Assembly: GCA_900768435.1 (NCBI GenBank)
Contig: CAAGCW010000020.1
Coordinates: 1 to 25,402, forward strand
Direction of reading: 5' to 3'
DNA: 25,402 nucleotides
Source of the DNA: an uncultured Collinsella sp.
GTDB taxonomy: Bacteria > Actinomycetota > Coriobacteriia > Coriobacteriales > Coriobacteriaceae
Below the pieces are notes generated by a model. It was not told the DNA's origin and did no database searches. It was given only the letters and a program-made list of their open reading frames with translations. Position numbers and translations under genes: made by a program. The first letter of the stretch is position 1, and every line of letters starts with the position of its first letter. Shown piece after piece: positions 7,456 through 15,598 of this stretch.

Positions 7456-7795
7456 CCATAGCACAGGCCCTTGAGAGGTTCACGAGCTCCCCCGCGATGC
7501 GGCAGATCCTCGGCTGCCCCTCAAAGAGAACGCAGAAGATACGGTCGAGGTCGACCGCGTCGACCAAACCGTAGTGACAGTCCGCATGCAGCGTACAGGC
7601 CCTTTCGCGCGGGTCGCCATCCGAGCCCTCGTCCGGTTTATGATGGCGCACCTCGACCCAGAGGCCCTCCGACACGTCGTCGAACTTGAAATCGAGCTCT
7701 ACCTGAACGCTTTCACCGAATACGTCGCCCAGAGCGAACTCCGGCACCTTCGTCACAAGCCCGTCCATCCACTCAATCTCGATCATCGCGCGCAC
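7445..7795 (-). CDS. Hypothetical protein
   Basis: The product is 116 aa from the GTG at 7795-7793, which follows a GGAGGAG site by eight bases; an ATG three codons later is an alternative. The frame extends further upstream without a ribosome-binding site. It is acidic, and has EFALGDVFGESVQVELDFKF and a VEVRHHKPDE stretch, followed by DCHYGLVDAVDLDRIFCV. I do not recognise the family. The stop falls inside the IS256 scrap, so the last residues (after ELVNLSR) may have been replaced. It lies on the same strand and downstream of the frameshifted gene at 8019-8970, about 220 bp away. Confidence 0.6.
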   Translation of the reverse strand: MRAMIEIEWMDGLVTKVPEFALGDVFGESVQVELDFKFDDVSEGLWVEVRHHKPDEGSDGDPRERACTLHADCHYGLVDAVDLDRIFCVLFEGQPRICRIAGELVNLSRACAMAQG

Positions 7796-8018
7796 GTCGC
7801 AAGCTCCTCCGGTAGGAGGCCGGCACCTTAAGCCGGCCATTATCCATACGGACAGAATGCGACAGCAGGGTGAAGCTCATTCGCACATCAGGGCGACGAC
7901 CCCTCGCCCACCCCATGCATCGGAACCCCATGTTTCCGCAATCTGATCCGTCGGGCGATTCCCTGCTGGGACAACACGAAACTGGTCATCCTACGCATTA
8001 GACCAAGCGAAACCCGTT

Positions 8019-8970
8019 TTATCCCGAGAAGCCCTCCCCTAGATACCCATTAGCGATAAGGAACGCCGACAGGGACTCCACAGCGTCTTCGTCGCAAATC
8101 CGACAACGCCCCTCCCTATCGCACATGGAATCCAAGCCAGCTTCGGGGTCGCCGCAGAACTCATCCAGAGGGGTTATCCGAACGATCGACGACGGGGCAC
8201 CCCGCCGCCAGCAGGCAGGGAGGCGATAACCTCGCGGGCACCCCGCACGCAGACCCCGAACGCCTGGTAAACCAGATTATTGAATACGGACTCCTTCAAA
8301 CCGCCGCCCTGCAAAAACCCATCCCATCGTCCGGCTGGAGTCGACACAGATCGAGCTCCTTCAAAGTCGCGGTGAACTCGACAACATATGGGCGCGCGGC
8401 GTCCTTCCATCTCCAAACCACCTCGTTCCCATGCCCGACGACCTCTTCCAGAGCCCATATGGCCTCGTGATACCGCGAAAGCGTGGAGTACTCCCGGATG
8501 CACGACTTGTGGATGAAGGAGTTCACGAGGGAGTCTTCCGCCAGAATGTACAGAAGTCCATCTATCGGCTCCGAGGACTCCCGTCCGAGGAAGGCATCAT
8601 CGACCAGGTCCAGGCTGAGCCTTCTCCCGTCGACAGACACGGTTCGGCTCGCCTTGTCGAAATGAACCCCGCAGCCCTCGAAAAGACGCGTAAGCGCACT
8701 AGGACGCGAGAGCACGTCCCCGATTCCGAGAATCCCGCTCTCGCGAATGGACGCGCAGCCATCCGTGTTGGCCGTGACGTGCCTGAGGTGCAGCAGCAGG
8801 TCGTCGGGGGCGAGGGACTCCCCCAGCCTCTCCCGGACATCGGCGTACGTCCCAACCTCGTCGCTGCGAAAACGCAGCTGCATATCTCCGAACTCGCACC
8901 CATCGATGCGCAGGGCGTCGAACAAGAACCTCTTCACCCCGTCAATGGTAAAGATGCCGAAATCGATCAC
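8019..8970 (-). pseudogene. Frameshifted gene of an uncharacterised, possibly ADP-ribosyltransferase-like family
   Basis: The first part starts at the GTG at 8970, seven bases after a GAGGGA site, and runs 224 codons to 8296. It contains LLLHLRHVTANTDGCASIRESGI, which as LRHVT...CASIR..GI resembles a family found widely in Firmicutes and Actinobacteria and, more loosely, the H-T start of ART folds. The natural C-terminus is still present but in two other frames. One base is missing in the run at 8313-8317, after which FLQGG, KESVFNNLVYQAFGV and REVIASLPAGG follow. Another base is missing near 8200-8215, after which APSSIVRITPLDEFCGDPE runs to a TAA at 8019. The intact protein would be about 316 aa. 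Function is unknown. Its 5' end overlaps the frame of the PglX fragment by 29 bp. Confidence 0.65.
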
Positions 8971-9502
8971 GCTTATCCCTCAGTCCGATCGCAATCATTT
9001 GTTCTGCTAAATGGTGAATCTTCTCCCCAAAGGTTATAGTCTCAGCGAGCTGATCGTTGAGCTTCTTGATCTGCTTGTTCAACTTTACGCGTTGCGAGAT
9101 ATCAACTTGTGCCACGGCTTCCTCTAGGTGAGCGAGCTGCGTGCGGTACCGTTCTTGCTGTTCATGGACATAATTAGTGCGTACGCGGACCAGCAGGTCT
9201 GGCTGGTAGCGATGCATGTAAATAAGGCACTTGAAGCCGTTTTTCTTACCGAAATCAAGCATCCAGTAGATGGGGCGCTTCTGGTAGGTTGAGCAGTGAT
9301 CCTTGTAGAAATCTTTGAGGAAGTAGTTGCGAATAATCTCACGCGGCGTGCACTTACCGTCCAGGGCATCAGACACAAAACGGAGATTCTCTTCCAGAGC
9401 ATCCTCAGCACACACGTCGCGCACGAAGTCCACGAAGCGGCCGATCGCGTCGAAAATGTTGGTGTAAGGGTGACGCCCCAGCGGCCGCTTAACGAAGAGC
9501 GG
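8942..9502 (-). pseudogene. pglX: C-terminal fragment of a BREX PglX-type DNA methyltransferase
   Basis: The open minus-strand frame from about 9502 to 8942 reads HPYTNIFDAIGRFVDF, then LEENLRFVSDALDG, PREIIRNYFLKDFYKDHC, KRPIYWMLDFGKKNGFKCL and YMHRYQPDLLVRVRTNYVHE. A coiled-coil-like tail (about 9150-8990) ends HHLAEQMIAI. This is the conserved C-terminal region of PglX adenine methyltransferases of BREX phage-defence systems, which are normally about 1,200 aa. The methyltransferase domain is absent; the 5' side stops at an IS256-type end at 9498. After MIAI the family sequence is also lost and is replaced by a short unrelated tail. No other BREX genes (brxA, brxB, brxC, pglZ, brxL) are in the window, so this is a relic. 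Confidence 0.85.
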
Positions 9503-9563
9503 CCCTCGTCCTAGAATCTGAAATCACCACAACAACAGGTTCTAGGAAAGGACGAGGACCGCT
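9498..9563. repeat. Inverted pair of IS256-type ends
   Basis: The sequence at 9498-9516 (AGCGGCCCTCGTCCTAGAA) is repeated in inverted form at 9540-9563, with a 5-base gap in the left arm and one substitution. The arms are 23 bp apart. The right arm runs directly into the transposase ATG at 9564 and includes its Shine-Dalgarno region, so it is the left terminal repeat. The left arm would then be an opposing end of the same or another copy. Confidence 0.65.
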
Positions 9564-9746
9564 ATGGAAATCTTATCAGACCCGACGCCGGACATGCTCG
9601 CCATGCCCCGTTTCGACGACGGCGCCATCGACATGCAGGAGCTGCTCAGGCGCCTCGCCGAGCAGGTCGTGAACGCGGTGATGGACGCCGAGGCCGACCA
9701 GCTGTGCGGGGGCGGCATCAGAGCGGGCGAGCCAAATAAATACTAA
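9564..9746 (+). pseudogene. IS256-family transposase, 5' fragment
   Basis: The frame starts at the ATG at 9564 with a ribosome-binding site (AGGAAAGGACGAGG). It carries about 52 residues of an IS256-type transposase N-terminus, including DMQELLRRLAEQVVNAVMDAE and ADQLCGGG. After that the sequence switches to a short unrelated tail (IRAGEPNKY) and a stop at 9746. The rest of the gene, with the DDE catalytic residues, is missing. The break lies next to the 3' end of the protease gene on the other strand, whose stop overlaps it. Confidence 0.85.
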
Positions 9747-10561
9747 TTTCCAGAAACGCTCAAGCGTTCCCTCACGATGGGATCGAAGTCCCTCAGACGC
9801 TCGGATTTGATGACGATGCCGAGATTCAACATGTCCTGAACGCTCACGTGGGCAATCGTGGATACGGTGATGTCTCCGAGAAGAGTTCTGATGGGCACAG
9901 CCCGAAGGATGCCAAGTAGATAGAGCCTCTTGCCCATGACCACAGCATCGTTCTCCAAATAAGTACCCTCGTTGTAGAGAAAGACCGGGGAACCGCTCGA
10001 TCCCGGGTAGCACGCCATGTCAACCAGGAACTCTTTCTGCCCCTGATAGTCGTACCTATAGGGCGTCGCCGTGATACCCCGACGGACGATCGGCAGGTTG
10101 TTGGCCTCATCCCAAATGCCGTTGGGGTATCCGACCATGGTCACCTCGTCCATACAGCCCATGTCTTGAATCTGCTTATCCGTCGGCAGAAGCTCCAAGC
10201 TGAGCGGTATGGTAAGCAGATGCTTCCCCGCCCGGATAAAACCATTCAGTGCGGGACCGATGGGTAAGACGCACAGGTCAACACTTTCGTCAGGGTGTGC
10301 GATCCAGTCGCTCTCGGAGCCCCGCATGGTAAGTTGCTCGTTTATATTGAGCAGGTTTCCGTTCTCGTCAGATCTCGAAAAGATGACGCGATACTCGTAC
10401 GCGCCCTCGACCACGTGCCTGTTGGTCACGATTGCCGGCACATAGGTCTTTCCGTCGTCGCAGAACTTGAAAAAGAAACCCGTTCCAACTGAGCAACCTC
10501 CCGAGGCCAACGAAGCTTCGATGCGAATCGTCGTGTGCAGAAGCTGCTCAGATAGCTGCAT
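9743..10561 (-). CDS. Trypsin-like serine protease (cytoplasmic)
   Basis: The product is 272 aa from the ATG at 10561, preceded by AAAGGAAA. It has the complete chymotrypsin-fold triad in order: TNRHVV with His49, SVDLCVLPI with Asp95, and CYPGSSGSPVF with Ser189 as nucleophile. There is no signal peptide or membrane segment, so it probably acts inside the cell. The family is Trypsin_2-like; free-standing cytosolic trypsins of this type are seen in some phage-defence modules as effectors, but that role is only inferred here. It is on the same strand as the AAA ATPase gene 155 bp upstream and could be read from a shared or its own promoter. Its 3' end touches an IS256 fragment. GC is lower than in the polysaccharide genes. 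Confidence 0.85.
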   Translation of the reverse strand: MQLSEQLLHTTIRIEASLASGGCSVGTGFFFKFCDDGKTYVPAIVTNRHVVEGAYEYRVIFSRSDENGNLLNINEQLTMRGSESDWIAHPDESVDLCVLPIGPALNGFIRAGKHLLTIPLSLELLPTDKQIQDMGCMDEVTMVGYPNGIWDEANNLPIVRRGITATPYRYDYQGQKEFLVDMACYPGSSGSPVFLYNEGTYLENDAVVMGKRLYLLGILRAVPIRTLLGDITVSTIAHVSVQDMLNLGIVIKSERLRDFDPIVRERLSVSGN

Positions 10562-10716
10562 GGGTTTCCTTTCATTTGGACAAATAGTATATCGATTGCA
10601 CCCTGAGATGCCCTTCCGTAATCAATCAGTATTGCCGCTTTGGGCACGTCCTCGCGGGGGGGGGACGCGAGCCAAGTCGAAAAAGGCAGTTAACCGGCGG
10701 CTATTCATGCCTTGAT

Positions 10717-11820
10717 TTAGAACCGCTCGAGAATCGCCGTGGCATTCTCTCGCAGATAGATATCTAGGTCCGGCACGGCAAACTGCACGTAGCCCCTCTG
10801 TGGAGCCTGAATAACCTCTCTTTGTAGCAATTTTGCCCTAATGGAGCTGACCTCATTGGTCTTTTTACCCATGCGCCTAGCAATCTCGGATGATTTGGAC
10901 TGTTGTTTGTCCTCGCACATCGCCAAAAGGTATTTGATATCGTTAGGCCCCAGTCCAGAAATCGCGGGCTCGTGAACAACATCGTGAAAACGAGCCTCTG
11001 CCAGCGCAATGCCTTCGGTGACGTCGCGCTCGCTCACAATGGCACTTTTGGCACGATGCAAGTTGGCGCGTTGCCAAATGGAATAACCGACCAGTTGCAC
11101 CAGATAGGCATAGCCCTTAGTGGCCTTAGCGGCTCTCGACAGAAGATTGTCCTCTATGGTCAAACCAGTCGCGACAAAGCTATCGCCCATAGAGAGCGCT
11201 ACCTCCACCTGGTTGATAGGCGCCAGATCTTCGGGGAGGGCACGACGCAGGAACGTAAGCGCCTTGCCGTTAATAAGATCCATAACGCCGGCGGGTAAGC
11301 CGGCAAAGGCAAGTGCGATATCTACTTTTTCCCCTATCAAAAGCTGAACCGTAGACGCAATGGCACGCATATCGTCAATCGGAGCGTCCTGAACTTCATC
11401 GATGGCAATAAAAAGACCCTTGGATGACTTCGCTGCCGAACATAGCAACTTTCTAAGGCTCGACTCTTTGGGTGCAACATCGACTTTCGCAGAAACAAAG
11501 CCGGCGTTTACGCCGACCGAAGCATTGGCCGCAAGGGAAGAATCAGCAACCTGATCCCTCAAGTCCAGCAATAGGTTAGGGCCAGCAGAAACAATAGCAG
11601 TCTTCCATCCAAGCTCTCGCGCACGATCCCTAAGATCGCAGAGCAAAACAGTTTTTCCGGAGCCCCTCGGTCCGGCAATGCGCATGAGCCTCGCAGGCGC
11701 ACCAATTCCCGCATTCAAACTCTCGGTAAACTCAAGGGCAATATCATCACGACCAATTATGCGCGGAGGCTCAGCGCCGGCAGTGGGACGAAACGGGTTA
11801 TGGAATACAGTGGCGCTCAC
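10717..11820 (-). CDS. AAA ATPase with C-terminal winged-helix-like domain
   Basis: The product is 367 aa from the GTG at 11820, which lies seven bases after GAGAGG; the frame also has a TTG five codons earlier. After NPFRP and IIGRDD near the start comes the Walker A motif GPRGSGKT (residues 50-57 in this numbering). The Walker B region is LFIAIDEVQD (about 136-145), with further STAND/AAA-like features (GLPAGVMDL, KGYAYLVQLVGYSIW). The last 80 residues look like a winged helix (SSEIARRMGKKTNEVSSIRAKLLQREVI). Such Orc1/Cdc6-like or ATPase_2 proteins are frequent in mobile and accessory DNA and their substrate is generally unknown. It is followed on the same strand by the trypsin-like protease, so the two could form one transcription unit. 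A regulatory or sensor role is inference. Confidence 0.8.
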   Translation of the reverse strand: MSATVFHNPFRPTAGAEPPRIIGRDDIALEFTESLNAGIGAPARLMRIAGPRGSGKTVLLCDLRDRARELGWKTAIVSAGPNLLLDLRDQVADSSLAANASVGVNAGFVSAKVDVAPKESSLRKLLCSAAKSSKGLFIAIDEVQDAPIDDMRAIASTVQLLIGEKVDIALAFAGLPAGVMDLINGKALTFLRRALPEDLAPINQVEVALSMGDSFVATGLTIEDNLLSRAAKATKGYAYLVQLVGYSIWQRANLHRAKSAIVSERDVTEGIALAEARFHDVVHEPAISGLGPNDIKYLLAMCEDKQQSKSSEIARRMGKKTNEVSSIRAKLLQREVIQAPQRGYVQFAVPDLDIYLRENATAILERF

Positions 11821-12031
11821 TTGTTTGCCTCTCAAGACAATCGATTATTGGTCAATCTTAGCTTTAAAAGTTTATCGTAGACTATATCGGATTATATCCA
11901 GTTGTATAAGTCTGTATAAATGTATCGCGGAAGTATCGAGCTATCGTGATGCATTGCAGCAAATCGCCTAGACGCTGTTTTCTTCTCAGCTCATATCGAA
12001 AGTAAGTTTAGGACTTCCTAAAATCCATTTT
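11821..12031 (-). promoter_or_regulatory. AT-rich upstream region of the ATPase gene with direct repeats and a TATAAT
   Basis: No gene fits in these 211 bases. On the minus strand a TATAAT (plus 11891-11896) lies about 70 bp before the GTG start, without a clear -35 partner. Between 11904 and 11926 the plus strand shows two 10-base direct repeats (TGTATAARTS), which could be an operator. The right side is the 3' end of the glycosyltransferase operon. Confidence 0.35.
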
Positions 12032-14518
12032 CTAAAGCGAGAAGTACTCGCTCTCAGCGGATAAGTTCGGCCCCAACCACGGATCGCCATCGAGGAAGAA
12101 CTCCGGCCAGCGCTGCATGAACAGCGCCTGTTCGCGTTTCCAGCGACGCAGCTTTTCCTCGTTGGCCTCTTCCCTACCGCGCGAGGTGAACTCGTAGTGA
12201 TACAGCTCGGCATAGGGCGTAAAGATGGTACGGTAGCCCACCTCCCACACGCGCAGACAAAAGTCCGCATCGTTGAAGCCGACGGCGAATTCCTCGTTGT
12301 AGCCTCCGACCTGCTCAAACACGTCGCGACGGACCATCTGGCAGGCTCCCGTTACGGCGCTAAAGTTGCCCGGGCGCACAGCGCGGGCAAGATAGCCCTC
12401 GCGTTTTGCCGAAAAATCCTGGTTTGCATGGGCAAGTGCGCCACGCACGCCAACCAAAATGCCGGCATGCTGCACCAGATGATCGGCAAAATAGAGCTTG
12501 GCACCCACCACGCCCGCATCGGGACGCTGCAGATAGCCCATCATCTCTTCGATAAAGTCCGGGCTTATAACCTCGGTATCGTTGTTCAACAGCAGCAGAT
12601 AGTCGCCCTTAGCATGTTTAACGCCAAAGTTGATGATCTGTGAGTAATTGAACTCGCCCGGCCACCACTCAACGCGCGCTGCACCCTTGCCACCAGACGC
12701 AGCGGCTACGCGCTCAGGCAGGGTTTCGTAATACGCAAACGTCTCCGGGGCTTCGCTGTTATTCTCCACCAAGACGATCTCGTAGTTGGCATACGTGGCC
12801 TTCTGGGCAATCGACATCACACAGGCGTCGAGCGTCTCGACGTGGTCCTTGGTGGGAATCACAATGCTCACCAGCGGCGCAGGCTCCGGCAGCGCATAGC
12901 GCATGCGGTAGACAAACGGCGTCTCGGACTCCTCGACCGTTCCATGAACACCCAGTGAGTCAAAGTGGCGCTGCAGAGCCAGGCGTCCGGCCTCGATAGC
13001 ATATGGCTTGCTATCGGCAGAACCGTCGGCGGTTGAGCCGGGGTGAACGCGCCAGTGATACAGCACGTGCGCAACATGCTCAAAGCGCGCACCCGCCGCA
13101 AGGCAGCGGAGCGTCAGGTCGTAATCCTGGGCACCCGCGACGTCTTCTTGCGACATGTCAATGCGATCGATGAGCGCCTTCTCCACCATCAGGAAATGCG
13201 TCACGCAGTTATGGCTATAGAGCAGGTCGACGTTGAGCCGCGTCTTAAAGACCGGCTGGCCCCACTCCCCCGTTTTCTGGAACATGTCCTCGTCGCAGAA
13301 CAGGACCTGGGGACGCTCGTCCTCGGCAGCCTTGTTCAGCGCGGCAACATAGTGGAATAACGCGTCCGGTTCCAGGATGTCATCGTGGTCCAAGAACGCG
13401 ATGTAGTCGCCATTCGCCTGCTGAATACCAGCGTTGGTGTTGAGCACAATGCCGCCGTTGCCGGGCAGCTCAATGCGACGGATGCGCTCGTCATTGGCAT
13501 CCGCCGCAAAGTCGGCCACCGCATCCCATTCAGGCGAGGCATCCATCAGCAGCAATTCCCAGTTGTCATAGCTCTGGGCTAGCACCGAATCCAGCAGCTC
13601 GCGCAGGTAGACCCGATCAGTCTTGTAGCACGGCACCACAATGCTCACGAGCGGCCTATAGGCAAAGGCCGCCGAAGCGACACGCTGGCACGCCAAATCG
13701 CCCGGCTTTGCGCGATGCTGCTCAAACCAACGTCGATAAGCTGCGTCGTCTGCACGCGCGTCCTTCATGCGGCTCCAACTGTCGTCGACCATGCCGTTGT
13801 ACAGGCGACCGTCCATAGCGCAAAACCCGCTCTGGATTAGGCCCGTGGGGTCAGCCGCAATCGCGACAAAATCTCGTATATCCTGAGGCATCTCAACGCT
13901 CAGATACGTTTTATTGACGCGGCATCCGTTCTGCTGCGGCACGTCAACCTGCGATTCAAAAACATGCACGGTAACATCGATGGCGTTCATATGCGTATCG
14001 AAGATCTGGAACTCAGGGGTGCACTGGGGGTCTCCCGCCCAGGTAACCTCATAGCGCCACACCGCGCCGGCGTCTGCCGGCAAATAGCGAATGGCATCGA
14101 TATCGTAGCGACCGCAGCATTCGCCACGCTGCGCATCGCGGATAAGCGCGCACAGCGCAGGCTTTGCTTTGTAGTTAACCTTGGATTCCAGCTTGGCCAC
14201 GCGGCTATCGAGACGAATGGAGCCCAACCTCTGGTCACCGGATGCAAATGTGACGTCAATCGTAGAGCCGTCCAAAAAGGGAAGCACCAAGACGGCGAGC
14301 TCGCGCTCGTAATCGGAAACGGAAGGGCAAAGCGCCAGCACACGGCCATGATCGACCGGGAGCACCGGCGACGGCACACAAGAACCGCTCGTCGTCGCAT
14401 GGGCAAACGCTTGAGAACCCTCCCGCTCAATAAGCGCGGCGACATCCTGACCGGCAAAACGAAGCAGCACAAACAGACGGCCCTGACTGCGGCAAAGTGC
14501 CAAACGCTTGATACTCAT
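12032..14518 (-). CDS. Large glycosyltransferase with two GT2 domains
   Basis: The product is 828 aa. Residues 1 to about 285 form an N-terminal region with no motif I can name. A first GT2 (GT-A fold) domain runs about 288-540, with VSIVVPCYK at its start and the metal-binding LDHDD at 376-380. A second runs about 546-800, with VSIVIPTKDH, VENNS and NND at 645-647, then HAGILVG and a GFNDADFCLR acceptor-side motif. Two-domain GT2 proteins of this type add sugars to rhamnan-like or other cell-wall polysaccharides from nucleotide-sugar donors at the cytoplasmic face. It is the last gene of the minus-strand operon; its ATG directly follows the TAG of the upstream glycosyltransferase, so translational coupling is likely. 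Sugar specificity cannot be read from the sequence. Confidence 0.9.
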   Translation of the reverse strand: MSIKRLALCRSQGRLFVLLRFAGQDVAALIEREGSQAFAHATTSGSCVPSPVLPVDHGRVLALCPSVSDYERELAVLVLPFLDGSTIDVTFASGDQRLGSIRLDSRVAKLESKVNYKAKPALCALIRDAQRGECCGRYDIDAIRYLPADAGAVWRYEVTWAGDPQCTPEFQIFDTHMNAIDVTVHVFESQVDVPQQNGCRVNKTYLSVEMPQDIRDFVAIAADPTGLIQSGFCAMDGRLYNGMVDDSWSRMKDARADDAAYRRWFEQHRAKPGDLACQRVASAAFAYRPLVSIVVPCYKTDRVYLRELLDSVLAQSYDNWELLLMDASPEWDAVADFAADANDERIRRIELPGNGGIVLNTNAGIQQANGDYIAFLDHDDILEPDALFHYVAALNKAAEDERPQVLFCDEDMFQKTGEWGQPVFKTRLNVDLLYSHNCVTHFLMVEKALIDRIDMSQEDVAGAQDYDLTLRCLAAGARFEHVAHVLYHWRVHPGSTADGSADSKPYAIEAGRLALQRHFDSLGVHGTVEESETPFVYRMRYALPEPAPLVSIVIPTKDHVETLDACVMSIAQKATYANYEIVLVENNSEAPETFAYYETLPERVAAASGGKGAARVEWWPGEFNYSQIINFGVKHAKGDYLLLLNNDTEVISPDFIEEMMGYLQRPDAGVVGAKLYFADHLVQHAGILVGVRGALAHANQDFSAKREGYLARAVRPGNFSAVTGACQMVRRDVFEQVGGYNEEFAVGFNDADFCLRVWEVGYRTIFTPYAELYHYEFTSRGREEANEEKLRRWKREQALFMQRWPEFFLDGDPWLGPNLSAESEYFSL

Positions 14519-15586
14519 CTACACTTCTCGCTTTCCCAGGATATTCGCCGCCATGCGTTTGCAGGCACCCAGACGCCCAAACCTCAAGACGTCGTAATCG
14601 AACATGAGCTTTTTGCATGCACGGGCATTGGGGGCCTTGCCGGCGAGCGCCGCACGCACCATAGCGGCAACAGACGGGGCACATTGCGCGAGCGCAGCAT
14701 CGCTGCCCACGGCAGAACCGGCAAGCGCCGCGGCAACGGCAGCAAACACCTTGCCGCAGTCCGAACCCAGCAACCTGAGCGCATCGTACAGCACCAGATC
14801 GCAGAGGAAGTACGCCAGGTCATCGGCATGCTGAGCATCGAGACCGTCGCGCTGCCAGTCAGTCAGCACCGCGGAGTAAATCTTCACGTGCTCCAGCAGT
14901 CGCGTCTCGTCGTCATAGCGCATGGTGTCCATGAGCGAACCCTTGCGAGCCACGCGATAGTCGTACAACTTGTTCGAGATAAGCGCGGTCTTGTGCGAAC
15001 GACCGTACACGGCAAAGTCGAAGACCTGGTCCTCGCCATACTTAACGGTTTCGTCGAACACGATCCCGTTGCCCAGCAAGAAGTCGCGCTTGCAGGCGGT
15101 GCGCCATGCAAAGGGACGAGACGCTTCCTTAAACAGCAGGTCGGAGCTATAGCCCTCAAACGACACATCGCGCGGACTCAGCACATAGTTAAGCCACGGA
15201 TACCCCGCCTCCAGCGGATACGGGTTCGCGCCAAAGGTCAACACGTCGCAGTCCTCGCGCTCAAAGGCATCGACGATCACGCGGCATGCATCGGGCGTAA
15301 AGCGGTCGTCGGAATCCAAGAACGCGACAATAGGCGCCGTGGACGCGGCGATGCCTGCATTGCGCGCGCTCGACAGGCCCCCGTTCTCTTTATCGACCAA
15401 CGTAAAGCGCGCGTCCTTTTCGCAATAGGCAGCCGCAATATCGCGCGAACCGTCCGGCGAGCCATCGTTGACCAGCACGCCTTCCCAATCGGGCATGTCC
15501 TGCGCAAGCAGGGAGTCCAGGCACCAGGCCAGGCACTCCTCCACCTTATAGATGGGAACGACAACGGAAATCTTGGGGGTAGTCAT
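14519..15586 (-). CDS. GT2 glycosyltransferase, type B (second copy)
   Basis: The product is 355 aa from the ATG at 15586; a TTG two codons earlier lies too close to the GGAG site. It has the GT2 signature at the N-terminus: ISVVVPIYKVEECL, VNDGSPDGS, GGLSSARNAGI and the metal-binding DSDD at 91-94. A conserved C-terminal region includes KYGEDQVFDFAVYGRS, KLYDYRVARKGSL and a helical tail. The same C-terminal pattern (GED-x-VF-x-FA, K-x-Y-x-Y) occurs in the gene at 16792-17832, so the two are paralogues. It is preceded by a type A gene 12 bp away and followed without a gap by the 828-aa enzyme. It probably adds one sugar to the same polysaccharide; donor and acceptor are unknown. Confidence 0.88.
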   Translation of the reverse strand: MTTPKISVVVPIYKVEECLAWCLDSLLAQDMPDWEGVLVNDGSPDGSRDIAAAYCEKDARFTLVDKENGGLSSARNAGIAASTAPIVAFLDSDDRFTPDACRVIVDAFEREDCDVLTFGANPYPLEAGYPWLNYVLSPRDVSFEGYSSDLLFKEASRPFAWRTACKRDFLLGNGIVFDETVKYGEDQVFDFAVYGRSHKTALISNKLYDYRVARKGSLMDTMRYDDETRLLEHVKIYSAVLTDWQRDGLDAQHADDLAYFLCDLVLYDALRLLGSDCGKVFAAVAAALAGSAVGSDAALAQCAPSVAAMVRAALAGKAPNARACKKLMFDYDVLRFGRLGACKRMAANILGKREV

Positions 15587-15598
15587 AGCCAAGTGCTC

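Noticed and set aside
8431..9039. 202-codon plus-strand frame
   Set aside because: Antisense to the frameshifted family member at 8019-8970, which has recognisable motifs and a ribosome-binding site.
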